Source: Deltaproteobacteria bacterium (lineage in GTDB: Bacteria > Desulfobacterota > GWC2-55-46). From it: 64,000 bases of DNA. The DNA lies in NCBI GenBank assembly GCA_019912665.1, contig JAIOIE010000018.1:843880-907879 (forward strand). The letters are read 5' to 3'. Every line of letters begins with the position of its first letter. Positions within the stretch are counted from its first letter, which is position 1. Below the pieces are notes generated by a model. That model had not been told where the DNA came from. It did no database searches and was given only the letters and a program-made list of their open reading frames with translations. Of the stretch, positions 8,499 to 17,926 are shown piece after piece. Both the position numbers and the translations under genes were made by a program.

Positions 8499-9427
8499 GC
8501 GAGATGCGCCCCGTCGTATTCAGAAGCAGGGATGGGCTCGGCCTCCACGGGATGCTCCACCTGCCCGCCGGAAAGCCCAGGCAGCAGGGAATCATCATCT
8601 TGAGTCCGGGGATAAAGAGCAGGGTCGCGCCGCACAGGCTGTACGTAAAGATGTCCCGGCGCTTCGTGGAGCTCGGCTTCGCTGTCTTCAGGTTCGACCC
8701 CGAGGGCATGGGCGATTCGGAAGGAGAGATAAACGAGAGGCTGGCGGCCGACGTTTACGGCTCCATCCAGGCGGGGCGGTTCGCGGATAATACGGCTTCC
8801 GCAATGGACTGGATGCAGAAGGAGCTCGGAATAAAGAGGTTCGTCCTTTCGGGCCTCTGCGGCGGGGCTATAACGGGGCTCCTCTCAGGGGCCGGGGACA
8901 AAAGGGTTGATTCGCTACTGGGGCTCGGCATCCCAGTAATACTGGACGGGTCGGGCGTGGACAGGACCAGGCACATGTCAAAAGGGCAGCTTGAGGAAAT
9001 TCGTAAGGGCTACTTCAGAAAGGCGCTCGACCCCAAGGCGTGGGCAAGGCTCCTCTCTTTCAAGAGCGACTACAGGCTTCTGGTGAAATCGCTGGCCCTA
9101 AGCCTGTCCGGGAAAAAGAAAAAGCCGATGCCTGCCGGCACAGCAAAAAAAGCCGCAACTCCGGACAACTTCAATCCCTTGTTCCCGGACGCCTTCAGCC
9201 GCATGGCGGAAAAAAGGAAGATCTGCCTCGTCTTCAGCGAGGCGGACAGGCTCTACTGGGAGTTCGAGGAGAAGTTCGCAGCCACCCACGGGGACTCTAT
9301 CGCAAGGGCGGGAAAAAACCTGGAAATACATATTACCAAAAACGCCAACCATGTGTTCACCTTCAGGGAATGGCAGGAGAGCGCCCTGGAGACCATGTGC
9401 AACTGGCTGGAAAGGCAGAACGCATGA
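8483..9427 (+). CDS. Alpha/beta hydrolase, exosortase-A-associated type 1 (hydr1_PEP-like)
   Basis: The protein is about 314 residues with an alpha/beta hydrolase fold: ILSPGIKSR near the oxyanion strand, FRFDPEGMGDSEG, and a nucleophile elbow S-G-L-C-G-G, where cysteine stands in the position of serine. This pattern matches the 'exosortase A system-associated hydrolase 1' family (TIGR03100-like). A late histidine occurs in NANHVF. The start at 8483 overlaps the previous gene; the ATG at 8495 gives an ATGA stop/start overlap and may be the real start. Its end overlaps the next gene by ATGA as well, so translation is probably coupled. Confidence 0.76.
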   Translation: MAGTMSEMRPVVFRSRDGLGLHGMLHLPAGKPRQQGIIILSPGIKSRVAPHRLYVKMSRRFVELGFAVFRFDPEGMGDSEGEINERLAADVYGSIQAGRFADNTASAMDWMQKELGIKRFVLSGLCGGAITGLLSGAGDKRVDSLLGLGIPVILDGSGVDRTRHMSKGQLEEIRKGYFRKALDPKAWARLLSFKSDYRLLVKSLALSLSGKKKKPMPAGTAKKAATPDNFNPLFPDAFSRMAEKRKICLVFSEADRLYWEFEEKFAATHGDSIARAGKNLEIHITKNANHVFTFREWQESALETMCNWLERQNA

Positions 9428-10314
9428 TCGACCGCACGGAGCAAGGAAACGTGTTTCGCAGGACGATGCGCGTCGCAAAGCACAATGCCGCGTCGGTATT
9501 CGTATTCAGCAAGTTGCTCGAGTATCTGTGCAGGGACGTGGAGTCATACGTTTTTGTCGCCAATTCCGGCCGGTGCGGCTCCGTAACGCTCAGTAAGATA
9601 TTCGAGACAGTGGAGGGCGGAATAAGCCTGCATGAGCCGGCCCCGGTCATGTTCAACGATTACGCTTCCGGGACGGACAGAAAAAAGTATTTCCGCGACC
9701 TCTTCTACAAGAAAAAAAGGATATACGTAAACACGGCCGCCAAGGGGCACAGGTATTATTTCGAGACCAATCACCAGTTCGTAAAGAACTTCATCGACCC
9801 CGCGGTCGAGTACTACGGGGAGCGTATCCGCATACTTCACCTCGTAAGAGACCCTGTCAGCGTAGCCTCTTCCTTTTACCAGGTAAACACGATACCCGGC
9901 CAGTGGGAGGGCGGCGGCGTCCTGTACCTTATCGACCCGCGCGAGAGCGATAATATCATCAGCGCCGCCGACCTCCTGTACGGGTCTAAGGAGTTCAGCC
10001 ACGACATATACAAATGCCTGTGGTACTGGTACGAGGTCGAGGCTCGAACAAAGGCCGCGAAGCTCCGGCACGGGGGTATTCCCTTCTACAGATTGAAAAC
10101 CGAGGAGCTGAATGACCCCGGGGCGGTGCTAAAGATGTTCAAGGGGCTCGCTATTGAAGTAGACCCGGCCAGGCTTAATGCAGTGGTCGGCGTAAAGGCC
10201 AACACAAGGACGAGCGAAAAGGTGAAAAGGTTTGATAAAGCGGAATGCGCCGAAATGAATGAGAAGCTCCTTTTTCAGCTCGAGAAGCGGTATGGCAAAG
10301 ACTTCTGGGCATAA
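9424..10314 (+). CDS. Sulfotransferase-family protein (PAPS-type P-loop)
   Basis: The ATG at 9424 overlaps the preceding TGA, giving a protein of 296 residues. A longer upstream frame exists but runs through the hydrolase gene and is not believable. Near residue 44 is a P-loop-like NSGRCGSVTLSK, the position of the 5'-phosphosulfate loop. The later LVRDPVSVASSFY corresponds to the 3'-phosphate loop (R-D-P ... S). These are the marks of PAPS-dependent sulfotransferases. An APS kinase, which makes PAPS, is encoded at 33053-33625. Together they suggest that the exported polysaccharide or a lipid carrier is sulfated. The family call is good; the acceptor is inferred. Confidence 0.74.
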   Translation: MIDRTEQGNVFRRTMRVAKHNAASVFVFSKLLEYLCRDVESYVFVANSGRCGSVTLSKIFETVEGGISLHEPAPVMFNDYASGTDRKKYFRDLFYKKKRIYVNTAAKGHRYYFETNHQFVKNFIDPAVEYYGERIRILHLVRDPVSVASSFYQVNTIPGQWEGGGVLYLIDPRESDNIISAADLLYGSKEFSHDIYKCLWYWYEVEARTKAAKLRHGGIPFYRLKTEELNDPGAVLKMFKGLAIEVDPARLNAVVGVKANTRTSEKVKRFDKAECAEMNEKLLFQLEKRYGKDFWA

Positions 10315-11074
10315 GGCGGCAGCGAGGATGCGCGTCTCGGACGACCCGAGCAGGGAGAGACTTCTCCTTTATGACGAAATCGTCCGGGAAATCAGCTCTT
10401 TCGGGGGGGAGCTCCAGGGCTGGTTCGGAGATTACGCGAGACAGCAGCGGAATCGGATAGCCTGCGACCTTGACATAATCGGGCGTTTTCTGGCCAGGGA
10501 CCAAAGAATACTCGAGCTGGGCTCGATGCCTTTCCTTACGACAATAGCCCTGCGCCGGCTCGGATACGACGTGCGAGGGGTTGATATCCACCCGGAAAGG
10601 TTCAAAAAGACGATCGAGGGCTCCGGCATAACCGTCGACGAATGCGATATCGAGCGAAAGGCCCTCCCTTACGAGGACCGGACCTTCGATTCCGTCCTTT
10701 TTTTCGAGATATTCGAGCACCTGAGGATAAACCCCGTTTTTACGCTCTCGGAGGCCTACAGGGTCCTAAAGCCCGGCGGATCGTTCCTCCTCACTACACC
10801 CAATCTCAAGTCCCTCGCGGGGATGTACGACCTGCTGGTCAGAGACAGGACCGGGGCGGACCCTTTCAAGGAATACGGGAAGCTTGAAGAGATCGGGCAC
10901 ATGGGGCACGTGCGGCTCTACACGGCCGCGGAGGTCGCTTCCCTGCTGGAAAATATCGGATTCAAGGTGAGCGGCGTCTTTTTCAGGGGCAGGTATAATT
11001 CGAAAATGATGCGCATGATAACCGGATTCGCCCCTTCCCTGAAACCCATGATAATGGTGAGCGCATCAAAGTAA
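10292..11074 (+). CDS. Class I SAM-dependent methyltransferase
   Basis: This is a Rossmann methyltransferase with motif I as ILELGSMPFLTTIALRRLG, motif II acidic residue in VRGVDIHPE, and the post-motif YRVLKPGGSFLLTTPN. The frame is open from 10259. The ATG at 10292 has GAGAAG four bases upstream and is chosen; 10328 is also possible. The start lies inside the sulfotransferase gene. The protein could methylate a sugar hydroxyl or a glycan end. The last base of its stop is shared with the ATG of the flippase gene. Confidence 0.75.
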   Translation: MAKTSGHKAAARMRVSDDPSRERLLLYDEIVREISSFGGELQGWFGDYARQQRNRIACDLDIIGRFLARDQRILELGSMPFLTTIALRRLGYDVRGVDIHPERFKKTIEGSGITVDECDIERKALPYEDRTFDSVLFFEIFEHLRINPVFTLSEAYRVLKPGGSFLLTTPNLKSLAGMYDLLVRDRTGADPFKEYGKLEEIGHMGHVRLYTAAEVASLLENIGFKVSGVFFRGRYNSKMMRMITGFAPSLKPMIMVSASK

Positions 11075-12552
11075 TGCAGATCGTCAGGAGATTAAAAGCG
11101 CTGTCCGAATTCCTCAGCAGCCATGATGGCAACCTGCAGAAAAAGACCGTCCGCTCAGGGGTCCTCGTCGGCTTCAACAGCGTAATCATAAACTCCCTTG
11201 GCTTCATTAGGACTATCATACTGGCACGCCTGCTGGCTCCCGAAGTCTTCGGTCTGATGAGCATTTGCCTGATAGTCGTAAAAGCGGCGGAGATATTCAC
11301 CGAGACGGGCTTCGGAGCGGCGCTTATCCACCGCAAGGACCACTTCGAGGCATCAAGGGACACGGCATTTACAATGTCCATAATAAGGGGATGCGTACTG
11401 GCTATTTCCGTCTTTTTTCTGTCTCCCCTCATCGCGGCATATTACGACAACATCCTCCTCGAAGACCTCATCAAGGTAGCCGCCCTGATACTCTTTTTCC
11501 ACGGGACGCAGAACATAAATATCATAGCTTTCCAGAAGGAGCTCGACTTCAGGAGGATAGCCGTACTCGAGCTGACCAGGGCTGCCTCCGCATTCCTCCT
11601 CCTGGTGGGACTTGCCTATTACCTCGGGAACATCTGGTCGCTCGTTATCGGATATGTCGCGGTGGCGGCGGTCGATTCCGTCCTGACTTACATCATTATA
11701 CCCGGGCGGCCCAGGATAAGGTTCAAACTTTCGACAGCTCGGGAGCTCTTTGCATACGGCAAATATATAACCGGGCTTTCGATAGTCGTCTTCATTGCGG
11801 CCGAGCTGGACAATCTGGTGATAGGCAAGGTGCTCGGCATGGAGATGCTCGGATTCTATGTGATCGCGTTCACTCTCGCCAACCTGCCGACCACGCATAT
11901 TTCCAAGGTGACGTCCAGGGTCATGTTCCCGTCCTACAGCAAGCTGCAGGACGACCCCCATGCGCTTCGCGAAGCATACCTCAAGGTGCTTAAGCTCGTC
12001 GCGAGCATATCGATCCCTGCCGGCGCGGGGCTGGCCGTGCTGTCCCTGGAAATAGTCAGCGTGCTCTACGGAGAAAGGTGGGCTTATTCAGCCGGGCCGC
12101 TCCGGATACTGTGCGTCTACGGCTGCATAATGGCGATCATGTCGCTGAACGGGTACATCTTCAACGCAATCGGGAAGCCTAACATCCCTTTTTATTTCAA
12201 CGCGGCGCGGCTTGTTCTCATCGCTATCCTTATCTATCCCATGACCGCCTGGCTGGGGCTATACGGCGCTGCCATAGCCGTCACCCTTCCGCTTGCGCTT
12301 CAGTTCGCATCCATCACATTCGTTTTCGCCAGGACGCTCGGCCTTGAGGTCATGAGGATTGTAAAAATCCTGTCCTATGTCCTTTTTTCAACGCTCGTCA
12401 TGATCTTGGTCCTGATGCTATACAGAAAAGTGGTCCATCATGCCGATATATATACCCTCGCCCTCGGAATCGCGATCGGTATCAGCACCTACGCCGCGCT
12501 GAACGCGAGGGACCTGAGGAGCATTTTCGCAAGGAGGATCCTCAATCACTGA
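11074..12552 (+). CDS. Polysaccharide flippase (Wzx / MOP superfamily)
   Basis: The 492-residue protein is an integral membrane protein with about 12-14 hydrophobic helices along its whole length. It resembles the lipopolysaccharide-biosynthesis (Polysacc_synt) branch of MOP exporters: an early FIRTIILARLLAPEVFGLMS and a mid-protein LDNLVIGKVLGMEMLGFY. It should flip undecaprenyl-linked repeat units across the inner membrane before polymerisation by a Wzy-type enzyme (a candidate is encoded at 13844). Its ATG overlaps the preceding methyltransferase stop by one base. Confidence 0.9.
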   Translation: MQIVRRLKALSEFLSSHDGNLQKKTVRSGVLVGFNSVIINSLGFIRTIILARLLAPEVFGLMSICLIVVKAAEIFTETGFGAALIHRKDHFEASRDTAFTMSIIRGCVLAISVFFLSPLIAAYYDNILLEDLIKVAALILFFHGTQNINIIAFQKELDFRRIAVLELTRAASAFLLLVGLAYYLGNIWSLVIGYVAVAAVDSVLTYIIIPGRPRIRFKLSTARELFAYGKYITGLSIVVFIAAELDNLVIGKVLGMEMLGFYVIAFTLANLPTTHISKVTSRVMFPSYSKLQDDPHALREAYLKVLKLVASISIPAGAGLAVLSLEIVSVLYGERWAYSAGPLRILCVYGCIMAIMSLNGYIFNAIGKPNIPFYFNAARLVLIAILIYPMTAWLGLYGAAIAVTLPLALQFASITFVFARTLGLEVMRIVKILSYVLFSTLVMILVLMLYRKVVHHADIYTLALGIAIGISTYAALNARDLRSIFARRILNH

Positions 12553-12568
12553 GGATAGGAGAGGGCCG

Positions 12569-13798
12569 ATGGAGAAGAGGACCATCCTATATGTCGAGGG
12601 CAGCTCCGACGGGACCGTGGGCGGTTCGCATTTCTGCCTGCTCGACATAGTGACGCGGCTGGACAGGACCGCCTACAACCCGGTCGTGGTATTTTACAAC
12701 GATAACAGGCTAGTGCCTGAATTCCGCCAAGCCGGATGCAAAGTGATAATGCTCAAGAAGCGGCGCGCCTTGAATTTCCTCGCGAAGCATAATAAGGGCG
12801 CTCGAAATCCCCTTTCCGGTCTCGTATCCAGGCCCTTGCTGATAATCCAAAAAGCCCTCAATTACATGATAACCTTTATTTTGCCCGGGCTGTCGAGCTG
12901 GAAGGTTATCGTAAGAGAACGGGCCGACCTTGTTCACCTCAATAATACTCTTGTGCTTTCAGAGCATTGGATCCTGGCATCCCTCTTTACAAAGGCGAAA
13001 ATCATCGCCCACGAGAGGGGCATCAACACATTCTTCCCCCCCCTGACCAAGTCCTGGGGAAGGTTTCTCGTCGCCATCATCTGCATATCCGGGGCGGTAC
13101 TCGCAAATCTTAAGAAGCATGGCTTCCCGCCCTCTCAGCTGAGGATGATATACGACGGTCTTGACCCGGATGCATTCAGCGCCAGGGTAAACCGAGGCAG
13201 GCCGGACGTCCTGGCCGAATTCGGGATCAGCCAGGGTTCCCCGGTGATAGGGATAATCGGGAACATAAAGGAATGGAAGGGACAAAAGACCGTAATCCTC
13301 GCTATGAAGACAGTTCTCAAGAGGCATCCGGACGCCAAATGCCTCATCATAGGAGGTTTGTCCGACCGCGCGAGCGACAGCGCGTATTATGAAAGCCTGC
13401 TGGGGATCGTGCAGGAGGAGGGACTGGGCCAGAATGTGATATTTACGGGTCAGAGAAGCGATATCGCCTCCCTGGTAAATGCGCTCGACCTCGTCATCCA
13501 CGCCTCCATAGAACCCGAGCCGTTTGGGAGGGTAAACCTCGAAGGCATGGCGCTTTCCAAGCCGGTAATATCCACCACGCTCGGCGCCGGACCTGAGATA
13601 ATCGTGCACGGGGTGACCGGTTACACCGTGCCCCCGGGCGAGCCGGAGCCCCTGGCCCAATCCATATTATCCATCCTTGACTCCCCGGAACGAGCGGCCC
13701 GGATGGGCGAGGCCGGGAGGGAAAGGCTGATGGAAAAGTTCCATATTTCGGGAAACATCAGGGGAATAGAAACGGTCTATAAGGAAGTCCTGGCCTGA
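12569..13798 (+). CDS. GT4-family glycosyltransferase
   Basis: The 409-residue protein has a GT-B fold. The N-terminal half has the LYVEGSSDGTVGGSHF opening, in which the acceptor loop follows the first strand. The C-terminal half has the GT4 donor site: IGIIGNIKEWKGQK, then the E-x7-E region in EPEPFGRVNLEGMALSKPVI. It probably transfers a hexose or uronate from a nucleotide sugar to the lipid-linked oligosaccharide. It follows the flippase after 16 bp and is read with it. Confidence 0.87.
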   Translation: MEKRTILYVEGSSDGTVGGSHFCLLDIVTRLDRTAYNPVVVFYNDNRLVPEFRQAGCKVIMLKKRRALNFLAKHNKGARNPLSGLVSRPLLIIQKALNYMITFILPGLSSWKVIVRERADLVHLNNTLVLSEHWILASLFTKAKIIAHERGINTFFPPLTKSWGRFLVAIICISGAVLANLKKHGFPPSQLRMIYDGLDPDAFSARVNRGRPDVLAEFGISQGSPVIGIIGNIKEWKGQKTVILAMKTVLKRHPDAKCLIIGGLSDRASDSAYYESLLGIVQEEGLGQNVIFTGQRSDIASLVNALDLVIHASIEPEPFGRVNLEGMALSKPVISTTLGAGPEIIVHGVTGYTVPPGEPEPLAQSILSILDSPERAARMGEAGRERLMEKFHISGNIRGIETVYKEVLA

Positions 13799-13843
13799 GC
13801 TCTCGTCGGCGATTGCGGCACCCCTTCGGATTTAAATAGATTC

Positions 13844-15136
13844 ATGACCCTGGCTTTTATAGGATACCTCTCGATATTAAGCGTCGAGTACTTCGGGTTG
13901 GGCAATCACCTGCCTGTCTTGAAGCACCTGCATTATTCGCTTTTCGTTTCAGCAATGATTTTTGCATACCTCTTCATCAAAGGCGGGAACAAGGGGGTGC
14001 AGGACTTTTTTGAAAAGGGCCAGACCCGGCTCTTCCTCATCTTCATGACTTTAACCTTTTTCTCGGTCTTTTACGGCCTGGTAAGGCTGTACGGTTTCAA
14101 TAACTTGAAGGCCCAGATCGGATATTTCATGCTCTTCGCATCCGGTTATTTCCTGGCCAAGGAACAGAAAAGGCTGGAAACACTGGCTTTATTCCTGCTT
14201 TCAATCCACCTTTGCCTCGTCCTGATAAACTTCAAAAACTTTTTTTCCGAGGCAAGGACAGAAAGCTTCAATGCCGGCTACTTCCTCGGAGACGGCAATG
14301 ATTTCGGCTGGGGCCTCAACATAGTCCTCCCGTTCGCGGTCTATGCGCTGGTCAAGAACACCGGCATTATAAAGAAGGGGTTTTTCCTCCTGTGCTCGAT
14401 TGCCATATCGGTCGGGATACTCGGGACCCTGTCAAGAGGGGCCACTCTCGCGTTCTCAATTTCCATCCTCTATTTCATACTGAAATCGAAAAACAGGGTT
14501 TTAGGCGTGGCCGCCTGCATATTTATCGCCGCGGGAATCTTTTTCTTCGCTCCTCCCAAGTATTTCGAAAGAATGGAAACAATCGTCCAGTATTCCTCCG
14601 ACAGCTCCGCCATGGGCAGGATAGGCGCGTGGAAGGCGGCCATCGGCATGGCTACCGAGCACCCGCTGGGCGTAGGCGCCGGGAGTTTCAACTCGGCATA
14701 TGGACGGTTCTACAGGCCTACCGACGCAATCTCCAACAGATGGATTTCCGCTCACAGCATCTACTTCGTCGTGCTGGGCGAATATGGTTTTCCGGGCCTT
14801 CTCCTGATCGTCTCTCTCATCATCATGAATATACGCCAGAACGGCAAATCAGCCTCGACACTCAAGGAGAATCAATCGCTCGGCATCGACTATTATTGGC
14901 CAGTATGCCTAAACATGAGTATAATAGCCTACTCGGTCGGCGGGTTCTTCCTGGGAGGGATCAACTACCCGCATATCTACATACTCTCGGCCTTGACTCT
15001 CGGCACGAGCCATCTCATAAATGCGAGGCTGGCATCGATGGAGTCCCCTCGATCCGTTATCAAGCCAGGGCGAGCCGGAATAAGGCCTTTCAAGGGCAGA
15101 CAACCACGCAGGGAACCATCTTATCGCCGTGCCTGA
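13844..15136 (+). CDS. O-antigen ligase / Wzy-type polymerase family membrane protein
   Basis: The 430-residue protein has about 10-12 hydrophobic segments. Its large periplasmic loop contains GAWKAAIGMATEHPLGVGAGSFNSAYG, the usual Wzy_C (PF04932) pattern of H-P-x-x-G-x-G. A short cytoplasmic tail ends in basic residues. In this locus it would polymerise the flipped repeat units into EPS. The 45-bp gap upstream contains no clear promoter, and the Shine-Dalgarno is weak. Ligase versus polymerase cannot be decided from the sequence; the adjacent Wzx favours polymerase. Confidence 0.83.
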   Translation: MTLAFIGYLSILSVEYFGLGNHLPVLKHLHYSLFVSAMIFAYLFIKGGNKGVQDFFEKGQTRLFLIFMTLTFFSVFYGLVRLYGFNNLKAQIGYFMLFASGYFLAKEQKRLETLALFLLSIHLCLVLINFKNFFSEARTESFNAGYFLGDGNDFGWGLNIVLPFAVYALVKNTGIIKKGFFLLCSIAISVGILGTLSRGATLAFSISILYFILKSKNRVLGVAACIFIAAGIFFFAPPKYFERMETIVQYSSDSSAMGRIGAWKAAIGMATEHPLGVGAGSFNSAYGRFYRPTDAISNRWISAHSIYFVVLGEYGFPGLLLIVSLIIMNIRQNGKSASTLKENQSLGIDYYWPVCLNMSIIAYSVGGFFLGGINYPHIYILSALTLGTSHLINARLASMESPRSVIKPGRAGIRPFKGRQPRREPSYRRA

Positions 15137-15183
15137 GCTGAAATTTCACCCTGTCCGTCTCATCACTTGACGCCGCGAACGAC

Positions 15184-15879
15184 ATGAGCCTGAAAACGAA
15201 GATAATGAAAAAGGAAAACCTGTTCTACGCTTTTTTGAACGGGTCATATTATTTTATGAAGGGAGCGCGCATCCCGCTGCCTCTTTTCCTTTATAGGGCC
15301 ATGTATGTCGCTTTGAGGACGTGCTCTGCCGCGTTCTGGTGGCTTGCAAAGGCTTTCTGGCTTGAGCCGGTTTTCCGCTCGCAATGCACGGAATGCGGCA
15401 GGAATCTCCAGATGGGGCGCTTTCTGCCCTATCTTCTCGGCAGCGGCATCATCCGGCTCGGCGACAGTAACCGCCTGAACGGGAAGATTAACATTTATTT
15501 CTCAAACAAGTATTTTGAAAAGCCCGAACTCAAAATCGGCAGCAATTGCTCGCTGGGGCATCTGCTGAACCTGAACATAGCCCAAAGCGTCACCATAGGC
15601 GATAACGTCAGGATCGGCAGCCTTGTCTCAATTACCGATTCGGACGGACACCCCGTCGACAAGGTCGCCCGCCGCACTCAGCCTTTTCCAAAAGAGGCGA
15701 TAAGGCCTGTCACCATCGGAGATGACGTGTGGATCGGACGCTCGGTTACCATACTGAAAGGCGTGCGGATAGGCGATGGGGCGATAATCGGCGCAGGTTC
15801 GGTCGTTACCAGGGATATCCCGCCGGATTGCATCGCGGGCGGCAACCCTGCCAGGGAGATCAGGAGGATCAATCAATAG
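15184..15879 (+). CDS. Left-handed beta-helix (hexapeptide-repeat) acyltransferase
   Basis: The 231-residue protein has hexapeptide repeats of the form [LIV]-G-x4, as in [20 protein letters not shown] and [20 protein letters not shown]. This is the signature of sugar O-acetyltransferases of the WcaF/CysE class. The N-terminal 60 residues are more hydrophobic ([15 protein letters not shown] follows them) and may sit at the membrane. The expected role is O-acetylation of an EPS sugar with acetyl-CoA. An alternative start is ATG 15208. It is preceded by 47 bp with no recognisable signal. Confidence 0.83.
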   Translation: MSLKTKIMKKENLFYAFLNGSYYFMKGARIPLPLFLYRAMYVALRTCSAAFWWLAKAFWLEPVFRSQCTECGRNLQMGRFLPYLLGSGIIRLGDSNRLNGKINIYFSNKYFEKPELKIGSNCSLGHLLNLNIAQSVTIGDNVRIGSLVSITDSDGHPVDKVARRTQPFPKEAIRPVTIGDDVWIGRSVTILKGVRIGDGAIIGAGSVVTRDIPPDCIAGGNPAREIRRINQ

Positions 15880-15901
15880 GCAGGCTGCATCGGGAGCTCG
15901 A

Positions 15902-16717
15902 ATGGATAAACTGAAGAAAGAAAAAGGCAAGAGCGTAAAGACCTTCCTGTCAGGCAGGGAGATCCATGACCAATGGAAAGAGCACTTCAGAAATCGCGAA
16001 AACGAGCGCTTCTACGAGCTCGTCTTTGACCGGATCGCGGAAATCTTCCCTGAAGGGAAAGAGGTCCTGGATGCCGGCTGCGGCTCGTGCGCTCACACCG
16101 TCCGCCTGGCCAGGCGCGGCTTTTCGGTATGCGCGGTTGATTTTTCCAACGCGGCCCTCAAGATGGCGAGGAGGCACCTTGAGGGCATCGATGCAGGCCG
16201 GAATATCAAGCTCCGCCAGGAGGACCTGCTTTCGATGTCGTTCGAAGACGGCAGATTCGACTCGGCATTATGCTGGGGTGTGCTGATGCACATACCCGAG
16301 GTAGAAAAGGCAATTGCCGAGCTTTCGCGTGTGGTTAAAAAAGGCGGGCTCATCGTAATAAGCGAGGGCAACATGCATTCCCTGCAATCATTAGCCCTCA
16401 GGGGGCTTAAAAAACTCGTCAAAAAAGAACGCTGCGAAATCAGCAGGCAGAAAAGCGGTGTGGAACACTGGAGTTCAGGAGAGAAGGGGCAGATGCTTAC
16501 GAGGCATGCCGATACCGAATGGCTCGTTTCGGAATTTAAAAGGAACGGATGCGTTTTGGAGGGCCGCTTCGCAGGCCAGTTTACAGAGCTCTACAACAGG
16601 TTCAAATCTAGGCCCGCGAGGCGGCTTATCCACGGCTTCAACAACGTGTGGTTCCGCCGGATCAAGACCCCTGGCCCGGCCTTCGGGAACATCTTCGTCT
16701 TCAGAAAGGACAAATAG
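15902..16717 (+). CDS. Class I SAM-dependent methyltransferase
   Basis: The 271-residue protein has clear methyltransferase motifs: VLDAGCGSCAHTVRLA (motif I), VCAVDFSN (motif II), FDSALCWGVLMHIPE (motif IV region) and LSRVVKKGGLIVISE. The C-terminal third is rich in basic and aromatic residues and may recognise a glycan or lipid substrate. It is the second methyltransferase of the locus and is not closely similar to the one at 10292. It starts 22 bp after the acyltransferase gene and ends before a gap with two hairpins. Confidence 0.8.
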   Translation: MDKLKKEKGKSVKTFLSGREIHDQWKEHFRNRENERFYELVFDRIAEIFPEGKEVLDAGCGSCAHTVRLARRGFSVCAVDFSNAALKMARRHLEGIDAGRNIKLRQEDLLSMSFEDGRFDSALCWGVLMHIPEVEKAIAELSRVVKKGGLIVISEGNMHSLQSLALRGLKKLVKKERCEISRQKSGVEHWSSGEKGQMLTRHADTEWLVSEFKRNGCVLEGRFAGQFTELYNRFKSRPARRLIHGFNNVWFRRIKTPGPAFGNIFVFRKDK

Positions 16718-16775
16718 GCTTCTCTCGCGTGAGGGAAGCAATTCCGCCGAGACTGATCCCTGAATAAATCGGCGG
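16718..16775. repeat. Two small inverted repeats in an intra-operon gap
   Basis: The 70-bp gap after the methyltransferase holds two stem-loops. One is at 16718-16739, with nine-base arms and one mismatch around a GCGT loop. The other is at 16744-16775, with arms CCGCCGA and TCGGCGG. Neither is followed by a T-run, so they are not classical terminators. They could act as mRNA processing or attenuation structures before the next glycosyltransferase gene. Confidence 0.45.
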
Positions 16776-16787
16776 CATGGCAGTAGC

Positions 16788-17924
16788 GTGCAAAATCCGA
16801 AGCGTAAAATAAATCTCCTTATAGTCAATTCGTCACTTCATTACGGCGGCTCCGAGACGGTAATCGCGAACCTTTGCAGGCACCTTGACAGGGGGCTCTT
16901 CAACGTTTCCGCAAGCTTCCTGAAATTCAAGGGGAAGGTCGGAGAGGAGCTCGAGGACGCCGGATACGAGGTCATAGGCCCGGCGACCCAGAAGAGGTCC
17001 ATTTCAAGGTACATGACCTTCTTTGACCTCCTTAGGACCATCCGCAGGAAGAATATCGACATAGTCCACAGCCACTGCACTCATTCCCTGATGGATTCCT
17101 CGATATGCAGGTCTTTATGCCAGGGCATAAAGACCGCGCATACTTTTCATTTCGGAAATTATCCGTTCTATAATAAAAGGTATATGCTTTTTGAAAAGCT
17201 CTTCAGCCGCGCATCAGACTCCCTGGTTGCGGTCGCAGACTTCCAGAAGGAGCGGCTGAAAGAGGCATACGGCCTTTCGGATGCGCGCATCAGGACCATA
17301 TGGAACGGAGTTGCGCCGGTCCACCCCGACCGGATAGAGCTCCCCTTCCCTCCAGGCAGCCTTATAATCGGAAGCATAGGGAACCTTATTGAGCAAAAGG
17401 GTTATATCGAGCTCCTTCATGTCGCGCTGAACCTTAAGAAAGCCGGGGCAAAGGCGAAATTCGTCGTGATTGGCGGCGGGCCGAAGCACGAATCCCTCAT
17501 TGCCAGAAGAGACCAGCTCGAACTCGGGGACACAGTCCACTTTCAGGGCTATCTTGAGAACGCCGCCTCGCGGGCGCTCCCGGCGTTCGATATATTTTTT
17601 ATGCCTTCCAGGTGGGAGGCGATGCCTGTAGCGCTCCTCGAGGCGATGTGCGCCGGGAAGCCAATCGTAGCTACAGATGTAAGCGATAACCCGAGGATCG
17701 TCGAGCACGGCCGCACGGGCTTGCTGGTGAAAAAAGGCGACCCCCTGGGAATGCAACGCGCGCTTGAGACGCTCATAGGAAATCCGGAACTCCGGCTGAA
17801 GATGGGCACGGAGGCCAAAAAGGATTACGAGCGCCGGTTCACCGTCTCCAGGATGATACGCTCTTACGAGGAGCTGTATCTCTCGCTGATGGATTCTCAA
17901 AACATGGCTCGCGCGAGGAGTTGA
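16788..17924 (+). CDS. GT4-family glycosyltransferase
   Basis: The 378-residue GT-B protein opens with INLLIVNSSLHYGGSETVIANL, a typical GT4 start with a Gly-Gly-x-E loop. The donor domain contains IGSIGNLIEQKGY, VVIGGGP and MPSRWEAMPVALLEAMCAGKPIVATD. The E-x7-E catalytic pattern is complete. The start is GTG with a weak Shine-Dalgarno. The next gene's ribosome site (GAGGAG) lies within its last codons. Confidence 0.87.
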   Translation: MQNPKRKINLLIVNSSLHYGGSETVIANLCRHLDRGLFNVSASFLKFKGKVGEELEDAGYEVIGPATQKRSISRYMTFFDLLRTIRRKNIDIVHSHCTHSLMDSSICRSLCQGIKTAHTFHFGNYPFYNKRYMLFEKLFSRASDSLVAVADFQKERLKEAYGLSDARIRTIWNGVAPVHPDRIELPFPPGSLIIGSIGNLIEQKGYIELLHVALNLKKAGAKAKFVVIGGGPKHESLIARRDQLELGDTVHFQGYLENAASRALPAFDIFFMPSRWEAMPVALLEAMCAGKPIVATDVSDNPRIVEHGRTGLLVKKGDPLGMQRALETLIGNPELRLKMGTEAKKDYERRFTVSRMIRSYEELYLSLMDSQNMARARS

Positions 17925-17926
17925 AC

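Noticed and set aside
9040..9423. Upstream extension of the sulfotransferase frame (start at 9040)
   Set aside because: It overlaps the hydrolase gene in another frame and has basic, non-protein-like composition. The ATG at 9424 with the ATGA overlap explains the gene.
14392..15141. 249-codon open frame inside the O-antigen ligase gene
   Set aside because: It is an out-of-frame shadow rich in Arg and Gly; the real frame has membrane helices and the Wzy_C motif.
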